A DNA stretch of 64,000 nucleotides from assembly GCA_038025085.1 (NCBI GenBank), contig CM076152.1, positions 23,892,001 to 23,956,000 of the forward strand, given 5' to 3'. A program made the translations under genes and the position numbers. Of this stretch, positions 10,639 through 21,735 are shown piece after piece. The DNA comes from Tetragonia tetragonoides (lineage: Eukaryota > Streptophyta > Magnoliopsida > Caryophyllales > Aizoaceae). The notes below the pieces were generated by a model. It had not been told where the DNA came from. It worked only from the letters and a program-made list of their open reading frames with translations, and did not search any database. Position 1 is the first letter of the stretch. Each line of letters begins with the position of its first letter.

Positions 10639-12454
10639 AACCCAAATGAGAATGTTGCTTGCATTCATTGAAGTCTTTTGTGTTGTATATTAAGAGAAAG
10701 CACCCAAATGCTTTGTTTGCATTCATTTGGGTGAGAAACTACACCAAGGATGTTTACAAGTACAAACAAGCTTTAACTCCACCTTTTGAATGCATATACG
10801 CATTTTAAAACATCATACGACTAGGGTGAAAGAGATTGAGTTCTTTTGTGTTGTATTTTCAGAGAAACCATCCAATAACTTTGTTTGCATTCATTTGAGT
10901 GAGAAACTACACCAAGGATTTTTACAAGTACAAACAAGCTTCAACTCAAGCTTTTGAATGCATTTACGCGTTTTGAATGCAAATGAATGCATCCTTGGTG
11001 TAGTTTCTCACTCAAATGAATGCAAACAAAACATTTGTGTGCTTTCTCTTAATATACAACACAAAAGAACTCAATCTCTTTCACCCTAGTCAAAAGAGCT
11101 GTTAAAATGCTTAAATGCAATAAAAAGCTTCAGTTGAAGCTTGTTTGTACTTGTAAACATCCTTGGTTAAGTTTCTCACTCAAATGAATGCAAACAAAGC
11201 TTTTGGGTGCTTTCTCTTAATGTACAACACAAAAGAACTCAATCTTTTTCACCCTAGTCATATGAGCTTTTAAAACGCGTAAATGCATTCAAAAGCTTAA
11301 GTTCAAGCTTGTTTGTACTTGTAAACATTCTTGGTGTAGTTTCTCACTCAGATGAATGCAAACAAAGCAATTGTGTGCTTTCTCTTCATATACAAAACAA
11401 AACAACTCAATCTCTTTCACCCTAGTCGTAAGAGCTGTTAAAATGCTTAAATGCAATAAAAAGCTTCAGTTGAAGCTTGTTTGTTCTTGTAAACATCCTT
11501 GGTGTAGTTTCTCTCTCAAATGAATTCAAACGAAGCATTTGGGTGCTTTCTCTTAATATACAACACAAAAGACTTCAATCTCTTTCACCCTAGTCATATG
11601 AGCTTTTAAAACGCGTAAATACATTCAAAAGATTGAGTTGAAATTTGTTGGTACTTGTAAACATCTTTGGTGTAGTTTCTCACTCAAATGAATGCAAAGA
11701 AAACATTTGGGTGCGTTCTCTCGATATACAACACAAAAGAACTCAATCTCTTTCACCCTTGTCGTATGAGCTTTTAAAACGCTTAAATGCATTCAAAAGC
11801 TTGAGTTCCAGCTTGTTTGTAGTTGTAAATATCCTTGGGGTAGTTTCACACTCAAATGAATGTAAACAAAGCATTTGCGAGCTTTTTCTTAATATACAAC
11901 ACAAAAGAACTCAATCTCTTTCACCCTAGTTCTATGAGCTGTTAAAATACGTAAATGCATTCAAAAGCTTGAGTTGAAGCTTGTTTGTACTTGTAAACAT
12001 CCTTGGTGTAGTTTCTCCCTCAAATGAATGTAAACAAAGCATTTGGGTGCTTTCTCTTAATATACAACACAAAAGAACTCAATCTCATTCACCCTAGATG
12101 TAAGAGCTGTTAAAACGCGTAAATGATTCAAAAGGTGGAGTTAAAGCTTGTTTGTACTTGTAAACATCCTTGGTGTCGTTTCTCACTCAAATGAATGCAA
12201 ACAAAGCATTTGGGTGCTTTCTCTGAATATACAACACAAAAGACCTCAATCTCTTTCACCCTAGTCGTATAAGGTTTTAAAACGCGTAAATGCTTTCAAA
12301 AGCTTGAGTTGAAGCTTGTTTGTACTTGTAAACATCCTTGGTGTAGTTTCTCCCTCAAATGAATGCAAATAAAGCATTTGGGTGCTTTCTCTTAATATAC
12401 AACACAAAAGAACTCAATCTCTTTCACCCTAGTCGTATGAGGTTTTAAAACGCG
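9009..12454. repeat. 3,954-bp higher-order repeat, copy 2 (partial, about 3,446 bp)
   Basis: Second tandem copy of the unit that begins near 5060, with the same internal junctions and the same inverted segment at 10670-10978. It stops at about 12454, where a C-type monomer (AAGCTTAAGTTGAAGG) follows. Confidence 0.9.
10670..10978 (-). repeat. Satellite, - block inside HOR copy 2
   Basis: Duplicate of 6716-7024 at offset 3954, with the same bridge at its left edge and the same ACGCGTTTTGAATGC exit. Confidence 0.93.
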
Positions 12455-13028
12455 TATATGCATTCAAAAGCTTAAGTTGAAGGTTGTTGGTACTTGTAAA
12501 CATCTTTGGTGTAGTTTCTCACTCAAATGAATGCAAAGAAAACAGTTGGGTGCGTTCTCTTAATATACAACCCAAAAGAACTCAATCTCTTTCACCCTTG
12601 TCGTATGAGCTTTTAAAACGTTTAAATCATTCAAAAGCTTGAGTTCAAGCTTGTTTGTAGTTGTAAACATCCTTGGGGTAATTTCACACTCAAATTAATG
12701 CAAAGAAAGCATTTGGGTGCTTTCTCTGAAAATACGACACAAAAGAACTCAATCTCTTTCACCCTAATCGTAAGAGCTGCTAAAACGCGTAAATACATTC
12801 AAAAGCTTGAGTTGAAGCTTGTCTGTACTTGTATGCATCCTTGGTTAAGTTTCTCACTTAAATGAATGCAAACAAAGCATTTGGGTACTTTCTCTTAATA
12901 TACAACACAAAAGAACTCAATCTTTTTCACCCTAGTCATATCAGCTTTTAAAACGCGTAAATGCATTCAAAAGCTTGAGTTGAAGCTTGTTTGTACTTGT
13001 AAACATCCTTGGTTAAGCTTGTTTCTCA
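10979..13028 (+). repeat. Satellite array, + block (about 12 monomers)
   Basis: Ends of HOR copy 2, then C- and D-like monomers (12460-12690), the D one truncated at CACACTCAAATTAATGC. It leaves the + strand at about 13028, where TTGGTTAAGCTTGTTTCTC runs into AGTTCTTTTTTGTTG of - satellite. Confidence 0.94.
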
Positions 13029-14338
13029 GTTCTTTTTTGTTGTATATTAAGAGAAAGCACCCAAATGCTTTGTTTGCATTCATTTGAGCGAGAAACTACA
13101 CCAAGAATGTTTACAAGTACAAACAAGCTTCAACTCAAGCTTTTGAATGCATTTACGCGTTTTAAAAGCTCATATGACTAGGGTGAAAAAGATTGAGTTC
13201 TTTTGTGTTGTACATTAAGAGAAAGCACCCAAATGCTTTGTTTGCATTTATTTGAGTGAGAAACTTAACCAAGGATGTTTACAAGTACAAACAAGCTTCA
13301 ACTCAAGCTTTTGAATGTGTTTACGCGTTTTAACAGCTCTTACGATTAGGGTGAAAGAGATTGAGGTCTTTTGTGATGTATATTAAGAGAAAGCACCCAA
13401 ATGGTTTGTTTGCATTCATTTGAGTGAGAAACTACGCCAAGGATGTTTACAACTACAAAGAAGCTTTAACTCCACCTTTTGAATGCATTTACGCATTTTA
13501 ACAGCTCTTACAACTAGGGTGAAAGAGATTGAGTTCTTTTGTGTTGTATATTAAGAGAAAGCACCCAAATGCTTTGTTAGCATTCATTTGAGTGAGAAAC
13601 TACACCAAGGATGTTTACAACTACAAAAAAGCTTTAACTCCACCTTTTGAATGCATTTACGCATTTTAACAGCTCTTACAACTAGGGTGAAAGAGATTGA
13701 GTTCTTTTGTGTTGTATATTAAGAGAAAGCACGCAAATGCTTTGTTTGCATTCATTTGAGTGAGAAACTACACCAAGGATGCTTACAAGCACAAACAAGC
13801 CTTAACTCCACCTTTTGAATGCATTTACGCATTTTAACAGCTCTTACAACTAGGGTGAAAGAGATTGAGTTCTTTTGTGTTGTATATTAAGAGAAATCAC
13901 CCAAATGGTTTGTTTGCATTCATTTGAGTGCGAAACTACACCAAGGATGTTCACAAGTACAAACAAGTTTCAACTCAAGCTTTTGAATGCATTTACGCGT
14001 TTTAACAGCTCTTACGACTAGGCGAAAAGAGATTGAGTTCTTTTGTGTTGTATATTAACAAAAAGCTCGCAAATGCTTTGTTTACATTCATTTGAGTGTG
14101 AAACTACCCCAAGGATGTTTACAACTACAAACAAGCTTGAACTCATGCTTTTGAATGCATTTAAGCCTTTTTAAAGCTCATACGACAAGGGTGAAAGAGA
14201 TTGAGTTCTTTTGTGTTGTATATTAAGAGAACGCACCCAAATGTTTTCTTTGCATTCATTTGAGTGAGAAACTACACCAAAGATATTTGCAGATACCAAC
14301 AAGCTTCAACTTAAGCTTTTGAATGCATATACGCGTTT
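13029..14338 (-). repeat. Satellite array, - block (about 8 monomers)
   Basis: Regular - monomers. Several carry the CpG-decayed ACGCATTTTAAC form with TACAACTAGGG. A D/C module lies at about 14040-14340, with GAAAGCTCGCAAATGC-like and AACGCACCCAAATGTTTTC words. Confidence 0.94.
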
Positions 14339-14398
14339 TAAACAGTTTCTTAATTTTGTTTGCATTCACCTTTTGAATTTACAAGTACAAACAATCAA
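14339..14398. other. Complex junction, inverted copy of 59704-59792
   Basis: Small pieces of the monomer are joined out of order: AACAGTTTCTTAATTTTG, then TTTGCATTCACCTTTTG, then AATTTACAAGTACAAAC, then AATCAAATGAATGC. The reverse complement occurs at about 59704-59792 with one internal difference seen (CACC here, CGCC there on the same strand). Confidence 0.8.
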
Positions 14399-15199
14399 AT
14401 GAATGCAAATAAAGCATTTGGGTGCTTTCTCTTAATATACAACACAAAAGAACTCAATCTCTTTCACCCTAGATGTAAGAGCTGTTAAAACGCGTAAATG
14501 CATTCAAAAGGTGGAGTTAAAGCTTGTTTATACTTGTAAACATCCTTGGTGTAGTTTCTCACTCAAATGAATGCAAACAAAGTGTTTGGGTGCTTTCTCT
14601 TAATATACAACACAAAAGACCTCAATCTCTTTCACCCTAATCGTAAGAGCTGTTAAAACGCGTAAATACATTCAAAAGCTTGAGTTGAAGCTTGTTTGTA
14701 CTTGTAAACAATCTTGGTGTAGTTTCTCACTGAAATGAATGCAAACAAAGCTTTTGGTTGCTTTCTCTTAAAATACAACACAAAAGAACTCAATCTTTTT
14801 CACCCTAGTCATATGAGCTTTTAAAACGCGTAAATGCATTCAAAAGGTGAAGTTAAAGCTTGTTTGTACTTGTAAACATCCTTGGTGTAGTTTCTCACTC
14901 AAATGAATGCAAACAAAGTATTTGGGTGCTTTCTCTTAATATACAACACAAAAGACCTCAATGGCTTTCATCCTAGTCATATGAGCTTTTAAAACGCGTA
15001 AATACATTCAAAAGCTTGAGTTGAAGCTTGTTTGTACTTGTAAACATCGTTGGTGTAGTTTCTCACTCGAATAAATGCAAACAAAGCTTTTGGGTGCTTT
15101 GTCTGAAAATACAACGCAAAAGAACTCTATCTCTTTCACCCTAGTCGTATGAGGTTTTAAAACGCATATATGCATTCAAAAGCTTTCTCTGAAAATACA
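14399..15199 (+). repeat. Satellite, + block (about 4.7 monomers)
   Basis: Head-to-tail + monomers with the alternating GTGGAGTTAAAGC and CTTGAGTTGAAGC variants. Near 15183 a deletion joins AAAAGCTT to TCTCTGAAAATAC, and at about 15199 the array flips to the - strand. Confidence 0.93.
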
Positions 15200-18100
15200 C
15201 CCAAATGTTTTGTTTGCATTAATTTGAGTGAGATACTTAACCAAGGATGTTTACAAGTACAAACAAGCTTCAAGTCAAGCTTTTGAATGTATTTACGCGT
15301 TTTAACAGCTCTTACGATTAGGGTGAAAGAGATTGAGGTCTTTTGTGTTGTATATTAAGAGAAAGCACCCAAATGCTTTGTTTAGATTCATTTGAGTGAG
15401 AAACTACACCAAGGATGTTTACAAGTACAAACAAGCTTTAACTCCACCTTTTGAATGCATTTACGCATTTTAACAGCTCTTACAACTAGGGTGAAAGAGA
15501 TTGAGTTCTTTTGGGGTTGTATATTAAGAGAAATCACACAAATGCTTTGTTTGCATTCATTTGAGTGAGAAACTACACCAAGAATGTTTACAAGTAAAAA
15601 CAAGCTTCAATTCAAGCTTTTGAAAGCATTTACGCGTTTTAAAACCTCATACGACTAGGGTGAAACAGATTGAGTTCTTTTCTGTTGTATATTAAGAGAA
15701 AGCACCCAAATGCTTTGTTTGCATTTATTTGAATGAGTAACTACACCACGGATGTTTACAAGTACAAACAAGCTTCAACTCAAAATTTTGAATGTAATTA
15801 CGCGTTTTAACAGCTCATATGACTAGGGTGAAAGAGATTGAGGTCTTTTGTGTTGTATATTAAGAGAAAGCACCCAAATGCTTTGTATGCATTCATTTGA
15901 GTGAGAAACTACACCAAGGATGTTTACAAGTACAAACAAGCTTAAACTCAAAATTTTGAATGTATTTACGCGTTTGAACAGCTCTTACGACTAGGGTGAA
16001 AGAGTTGAGGTCTTTTGTGTTGTATTTTCAGAGAAAGCACCCAAAAGCTTTGTTTGCATTCATTGGAGTGATAAACTACACCAAGGATGTTTACAAGTAC
16101 AAGCAAGCTTCAACTAAAGCTTTTGGATGCATTTACGCGTTTTAACAGCTCTTACGACTAGGCGAAAAGAGATTGAGTTCTTTTGTGCTGTATATTAAGA
16201 AAAAGCTCGCAAATGCTTTGTTTACATTCATTGGAGTGTTTACACAAAGGATGTTTACAACTACAAACAGGCTTCAACTCAAGCTTTTGAATGCATTTAC
16301 GCGTTTTAAAAGCTCACACGAAAAGGGTGAAAGAGATTGAGTTCTTTTGTGTTGTATATTAAGAGATTGCGGTCTTTTGTTTTGTATATTAAGAGAAAGC
16401 ACCCAAATGCTTTGTATGCATTCATTTGAGTGAGAAACTACACCAAGAATTTTTACAAGTACAAACAACCTTTAACTCCACCTTTTGAATGCATTTACGC
16501 GTTTTAACAGCTCTTACATCTAGGGTGAAAGAGATTGAATTCTTTTGTGTTGTATATTAAGAGAAAGCATCCAAATGCTTTTTTTGCATTCATTTGAGTG
16601 AGAAACTACACCAAGGATGTTTACAAGTACAAACAAGATTTAACACAAACTTTTGAATGCATTTACGCATTTTAACAGCTCTTACAACTAGGGAGAAAGA
16701 GATTGAGTTCTTTTGGGTTGTATATTAAGAGAAATCACACAAATGCTTTGTTTGCATTCATTTGAGTGAGAAACTACACCAAGAATGTTTACAAGTACAA
16801 ACAAGCTTCAATTCAAGCTTTTGAAAGCATTTACGCGTTTTAAAACCTCATACGACTAGGGTGAAAAAGATTGAGTTCTTTTGTGTTGTATTTTAAGAGA
16901 AAGCAACCAAAAGCTTTGTTTGCATTCATTTCAGTGAGAAACTACACCAAGAATGTTTACAAGTACAAACAAGCTTCAACTCAAGCTTTTGAATGCATTT
17001 ACGCGTTTTAATAGCTCATATGACTAGGGTGAAAAAGATTGAGGGCTTTTGTGTTGTATATTAAGAGAACGCACCCAAATGCTTTGTTTGCATTCATTTG
17101 AGTGAGAAACTACACCAAGGATGTTTACAAGTACAAACAAGCTTCAACTGAAGCTTTTTATTGCATTTAAGCATTTAACAGCTCTTACGACTAGGGTGAA
17201 ATAGATTTAGTTCTTTTGTGTCGTATATTAAGAGAAAGCACACAAATGCTTTGTTTGCATTCATTTGAGTGAGAAACTACACCAAGAATGTTTACAAGTA
17301 CAAACAAGCTTCAACTCAAGCTTTTGAATGCATTTACGCGTTTTAAAAGCTCATATGACTAGGGTGAAAAAGATTGAGTTCTTTTGTGTTGTATTTTAAG
17401 AGAAAGCAACCAAAAGCTTTGTTTGCATTCATTTCAGTGAGAAACTACACCAAGAATGTTTACAAGTACAAACAAGCTTCAACTCAAGCTATTGAATGCA
17501 TTTACGCATTTTAAAAGCTCATATGACTAGGGTGAAAAAGATTGAGTTCTCTTGTGTTGTATTTTAAGAGAAAGCAACCAAGAGCTTTGTTTGCATTCAT
17601 TTCAGTGAGAAACTACACCAAGAATGTTTACAAGCACAAACAAGCTTCAACTCAAGCTTTTGAATGCATTTACGCATTTTAAAAGCTCATATGACTAGGT
17701 TGAAAAAGATTGAGTTCTTTTGTGTTGTATATTAAGAGAAAGCACCCAAAAGCTTTGTTTGCATTCATTTGAGTGAGAAACTTAACCAAGGATGTTTACA
17801 AGTACAAACAAGCTTCAACTCAAGCTTTTGAATGTATTTACAGGTTTTAACAGCTCTTACAATTAGGGTGAAAGAGATTGAGGTCTTTTGTGTTGTATAA
17901 TAAGAGAAAGCACCAAAATGCTTTGTTCGCATTCATTTGAGTGAGAAACTACACCAAGGATGTTTACAAGTACAAACAAGCTTTAACTCCACCTTTTGAA
18001 TACATTTAAGCGTTTTAACAGCCCTTAAATCTAGGGTGAAAGAGATTGAGTTCGTTTGTGTTGTATATTAAGAAAAAGCACCCAAATGCTTTGTTTGCAT

Positions 18101-18348
18101 TTATTTGAGTGACAAACTACACCAAAGATGTTTACAAGTACCAACAAGCTTCAACTTAAGCTTTTGAATGCATATAGGCGTTTTAAAACCTCATACGACT
18201 AGGGTGAAAGAGATTGAGTTCTTTTGTGTTGCATTTTCCGAGAAAGCACCCAAAAGCTTTGTTTGCATTCATTGGAGTGAGAAACTACACCAAGGATGTT
18301 TACAAGTACAAACAAGCTTCAACACAAAATTTTGAATGTATTCACAAT
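15200..18348 (-). repeat. Satellite array, - block (about 18.7 monomers)
   Basis: Long - run. At 16355-16385 a local duplication repeats TATATTAAGAGATTG-like sequence. At 16230-16255 a D-type monomer has lost part of GTGTGAAACTAC. Monomers at 16900-17650 share GAAAGCAACCAAAAGC and ACACCAAGAATG and form a small variant cluster also seen near 44200 and 48900. It exits at TTCACAATC|AAATGAATGC. Confidence 0.95.
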
Positions 18349-18349
18349 C

Positions 18350-18701
18350 AAATGAATGCAAATAAAGCATTTGTGTGCTTTCTCTTAATATACAACAGAA
18401 AAGAACTCAATCTCTTTCACCCTAGTCGTAAGAGCTGTTAAAACGCGTAAATACATTCAAAAGCTTGAGTTGAAGCTTGTTTGTACTTGTAAACATCCTT
18501 GGTGTAGTTTCTCACTCCAATGAATGCAAACACAGCTTTTGGGTGCTTTCTCTGAAAATACAACACAAAAGAACTCAATCTCTATCACCCTAGTCGTTTG
18601 AGGTTTTAAACGCGTAAATGCTTTCAAAAGCTTGAGTTGAAGCTTGTTTGTACTTGTAAACATCCTTGGTGTAGTTTCTCACACCAATGAATGCAAACAA
18701 A
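18350..18701 (+). repeat. Satellite, + block (about 2 monomers)
   Basis: Short + insert between two switches. The left join is the recurrent TTCACAATC|AAATGAATGC. The right join lies on the palindrome AAGCTT, where GCAAACAAAGCTT runs into TAACTCCACC of the - strand. Confidence 0.9.
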
Positions 18702-18808
18702 GCTTTAACTCCACCTGTTGAATGCATTTACGCGTTTTAACAGCTCTTACATCTGGGGTGAAAGAGATTGAGTTCTTTTGTGTTGTATTTTCAAAGTAAG
18801 CACCCAAA
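18702..18808 (-). repeat. Satellite, - fragment
   Basis: Less than one monomer in reverse orientation. It exits at CACCCAAAAGCTTGG, where the palindrome AAGCTT is shared by both strands. Confidence 0.88.
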
Positions 18809-21586
18809 AGCTTGGTTTGAAGCGTGTTGGTCTTTGTAAACATCCTTGGTTAAGTTTCTCACTCAAATGAATGCAAAGAAATCAGCTTTCTCTTAATATA
18901 CAACACCAAAGAACTCAATCTTTTTCACGCTAGTCATTTCAGCTTTTAAAACGCGTAAATGCATTCAAAAGCTTGAGTTGAAGCTTTTTTGTACTTGTAA
19001 ACATTCTTGGTGTAGTTTCTCACTCAAATGAATGCAAACAAAGCATTTGGGTGCTTTCTCTTAATATACAACACAAAAGAACTCAATCTCTTTCACCCTA
19101 GTCGGAAGAGCTGTTAAAACGCGTAAATGCATTCAAAAGGTGGAGTTAAAGCGTGTTTGTACTTGTAAACATCCTTGGTGTAGTTTCTCACTCAAATGAA
19201 TGCAAACAAAGCATTAAGGTGCTTTCTCTTAATATACAACACAAAAGACCTCAATCTCTTTCACCCTAGTCATATGAGCTTTTAAAACGCGTAAATACAT
19301 TCAAAAGCTTGAGTTGAAGCTTGTTTGTACTTGTAAACATCCTTGGTGTAGTTTCTCCCTCAAATGAATGCAAACAAAGCATTTGGGTGCTTTCTCTTAA
19401 TATACAACACAAAAGAACTCAATCTCTTTCACCCTAGATGTAAGAGCTGTTAAAACGCGTAAATGCATTCAAAAGGTGGAGTTAAAGCTTGTTTGTACTT
19501 GTAAACATCCTTGGTGTAGTTTCTCACTCAAATAAATGCAAACAAAGCATTTGGGTGCTTTCTCTTAATATACAACACAAAAGAACTCAATCTCTTTCAC
19601 CCTAGATGTAAGAGCTGTTAAAACGCGTAAATGCTTTCAAAAGGTGGAGGTAAAGCTTGTTTGTACTTGTAAACATCCTTGGTGTCGTTTCTCACTCAAA
19701 TGAATGCAAACAAAGCATTTGGGTGCTTTCTCTTAATATACAACACAAAAGACCGCAATCTCTTTCACCCTAATCGTAAGAGCTGTTCAAACGCGTAAAC
19801 ACATTCAAAAGCTTGAGTTGAAGCTTGTTTGTACTTGTAAACATCCTTGGTTAAGTTTCTCACTCAAATAAATGCAAAAAAAGCATCTGGGTGCGTTCTC
19901 TTAATATACAACCCAAAAGAACTCAATCTCTTTCACCCTAGTCGTAAGAGCTGTTAAAACGCGTAATTGCATTAAAAACGCGTAAATGCATTCAAAAGCT
20001 TGAGTTGAAGCTTGTTTGTGCTTGTAAACATCCTTGGTGTAGTTTCTCACTCAAATGAATGCAAACAAAGTTATTGGATGGTTTCTCTTAAAATACAACA
20101 CAAAAGAACTCAATCTCTTTCACCCTAGTCGTGTGAGGTTTTAAAACGCCTATATGCATTCAAAAGCTTAAGTTCAAGCTTGTTGGTACTTGTAAACATC
20201 CTGGTTAAGTTTCTCACTCAAATGAATTCAAACAAAGCATTTGGGTGCTTTCTCTTAATATACAACACAAAAGAACTCAATCTTTTTCACCCTAGTCATA
20301 TGAGCTATTAAAACGCGTAAATGCATTCAAAAGCTTGAGTTGAAGCTTGTTTGTAGTTGTAAACATTCTTGGTGTAGTTTCTCACTGAAATGAATGCAAA
20401 CAAAGCATTTGGGTGCTTTCTCTTAATATACAACACAAAAGAACTTAATATTTTTCACCCTAGTCATATGAGCTTTTAAAACGCGGAAATGCATTCAAAA
20501 GCTTGAGTTGAAGCTTGTTTGTACTTGTAAACATTCTTGGTGTAGTTTCTCACTGAAATGAATGCAAACAAAGCTTTTGGTTGCTTTCTCTTAAAATACA
20601 ACACAAAAGAACTCAATCTTTTTCACCCTAGTCATATGAGCTTTTAAACCGCGTAAATGCATTCAAAAGCTTGAGTTGAAGCTTGTTTGCACTTGTAAAC
20701 ATTCTTGGTGTAGTTTCTCACTCAAATGAATGCAAACAAAGCATTTGGGTGCTTTGTCTTTATATACAACACAAAAGAACTCAATCTCTTTCACCCTAGT
20801 CGTAAGAGCTGTTAAAATGCTTAAATGCAATAAAAAGCTTCAGTTGAAGCTTGTTTGTACTTACAAACATCCTTGGTGTAGTTTCCCACTCAAAAGAATG
20901 CAAAAAAAAGCATTTGGGTGCTTCTCCTAATATACAACACAAAAGACCTCAATCTCTTTCACCCTAGTCATATGAGCTTTTAAAACGCGTAAATACATTC
21001 AAAAGCTTGAGTTGAAGCTTGTTGGTACTTGTAAACATCATTGGTGTAGTTTCTCACTCAACTGAATGCAAAGAAAACATTTGGGTGCGTTCTCTTAATA
21101 TACAACACAAAAGAACTCAATCTATTTCACCCTTGTCGTATGTGCTTTTAAAACGCTTAAATGCATTCAAAAGCTTGAATTCAAGCTTGTTTGTAGTTGT
21201 AAACATCCTTGGGGTAGTTTCACACTCAAATGAATGTAAACAAAGCATTTGCGAGCTTTTTCTTAATATACAACACAAAAGAACTCAATCTCTTTCACCC
21301 TAGTTGTAAGAGCTGTTAAAATGCGTAAATGCATTCAAAAGCTAGAATTGAAGCTTGTTTTACTTGTAAACATCCTTGGTGTAGTTTCTCACTCAAATGA
21401 ATGCAAAAGCATTTGGGTGCTTTCTCTTAATATACAACACAAAAGAACTCAATCTCTTTCACCCTAGATGTAAGAGCTGTTAAAACGCGTAAATGCATTC
21501 AAAAGGTGGAGTTAAAGCTTGTTTGTACTTGTAAACATCCTTGGTTAAGTTTCTCACTCAAATGAATGCAAACAAAGCATTTCTTC
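18809..21586 (+). repeat. Satellite array, + block (about 16.5 monomers)
   Basis: Regular + monomers. A 19-bp duplication of the ACGCGTAAATGCATT segment lies near 19958-19995. Monomers near 18870 and 21400 are shortened. A C-D module with an open frame lies at 21019-21306. No gene is seen. Confidence 0.95.
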
Positions 21587-21735
21587 TCGTAATCAAGCTT
21601 TAACACCACCTTTTGAATGCAAACAAATGCATTTGGGTTCTTTCTCTGAAAATAGAACACAAAAGAACTCAATCTCTTTCACCCTACATGTAAGAGCTGT
21701 TAAAACGCGTAAATGCATTCAAAAGGTGGAGTTAA
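21587..21735. other. Compound junction shared with 61378-61528
   Basis: CTCGTAATCAAGC, a 26-bp reverse piece (TTTAACACCACCTTTTG), a + fragment, then a flip to the - strand at GTTAAAGCTT|TGTTTGCATTC. The same series lies near 61378-61528 at a constant offset of 39792, with scattered base changes. Confidence 0.82.
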
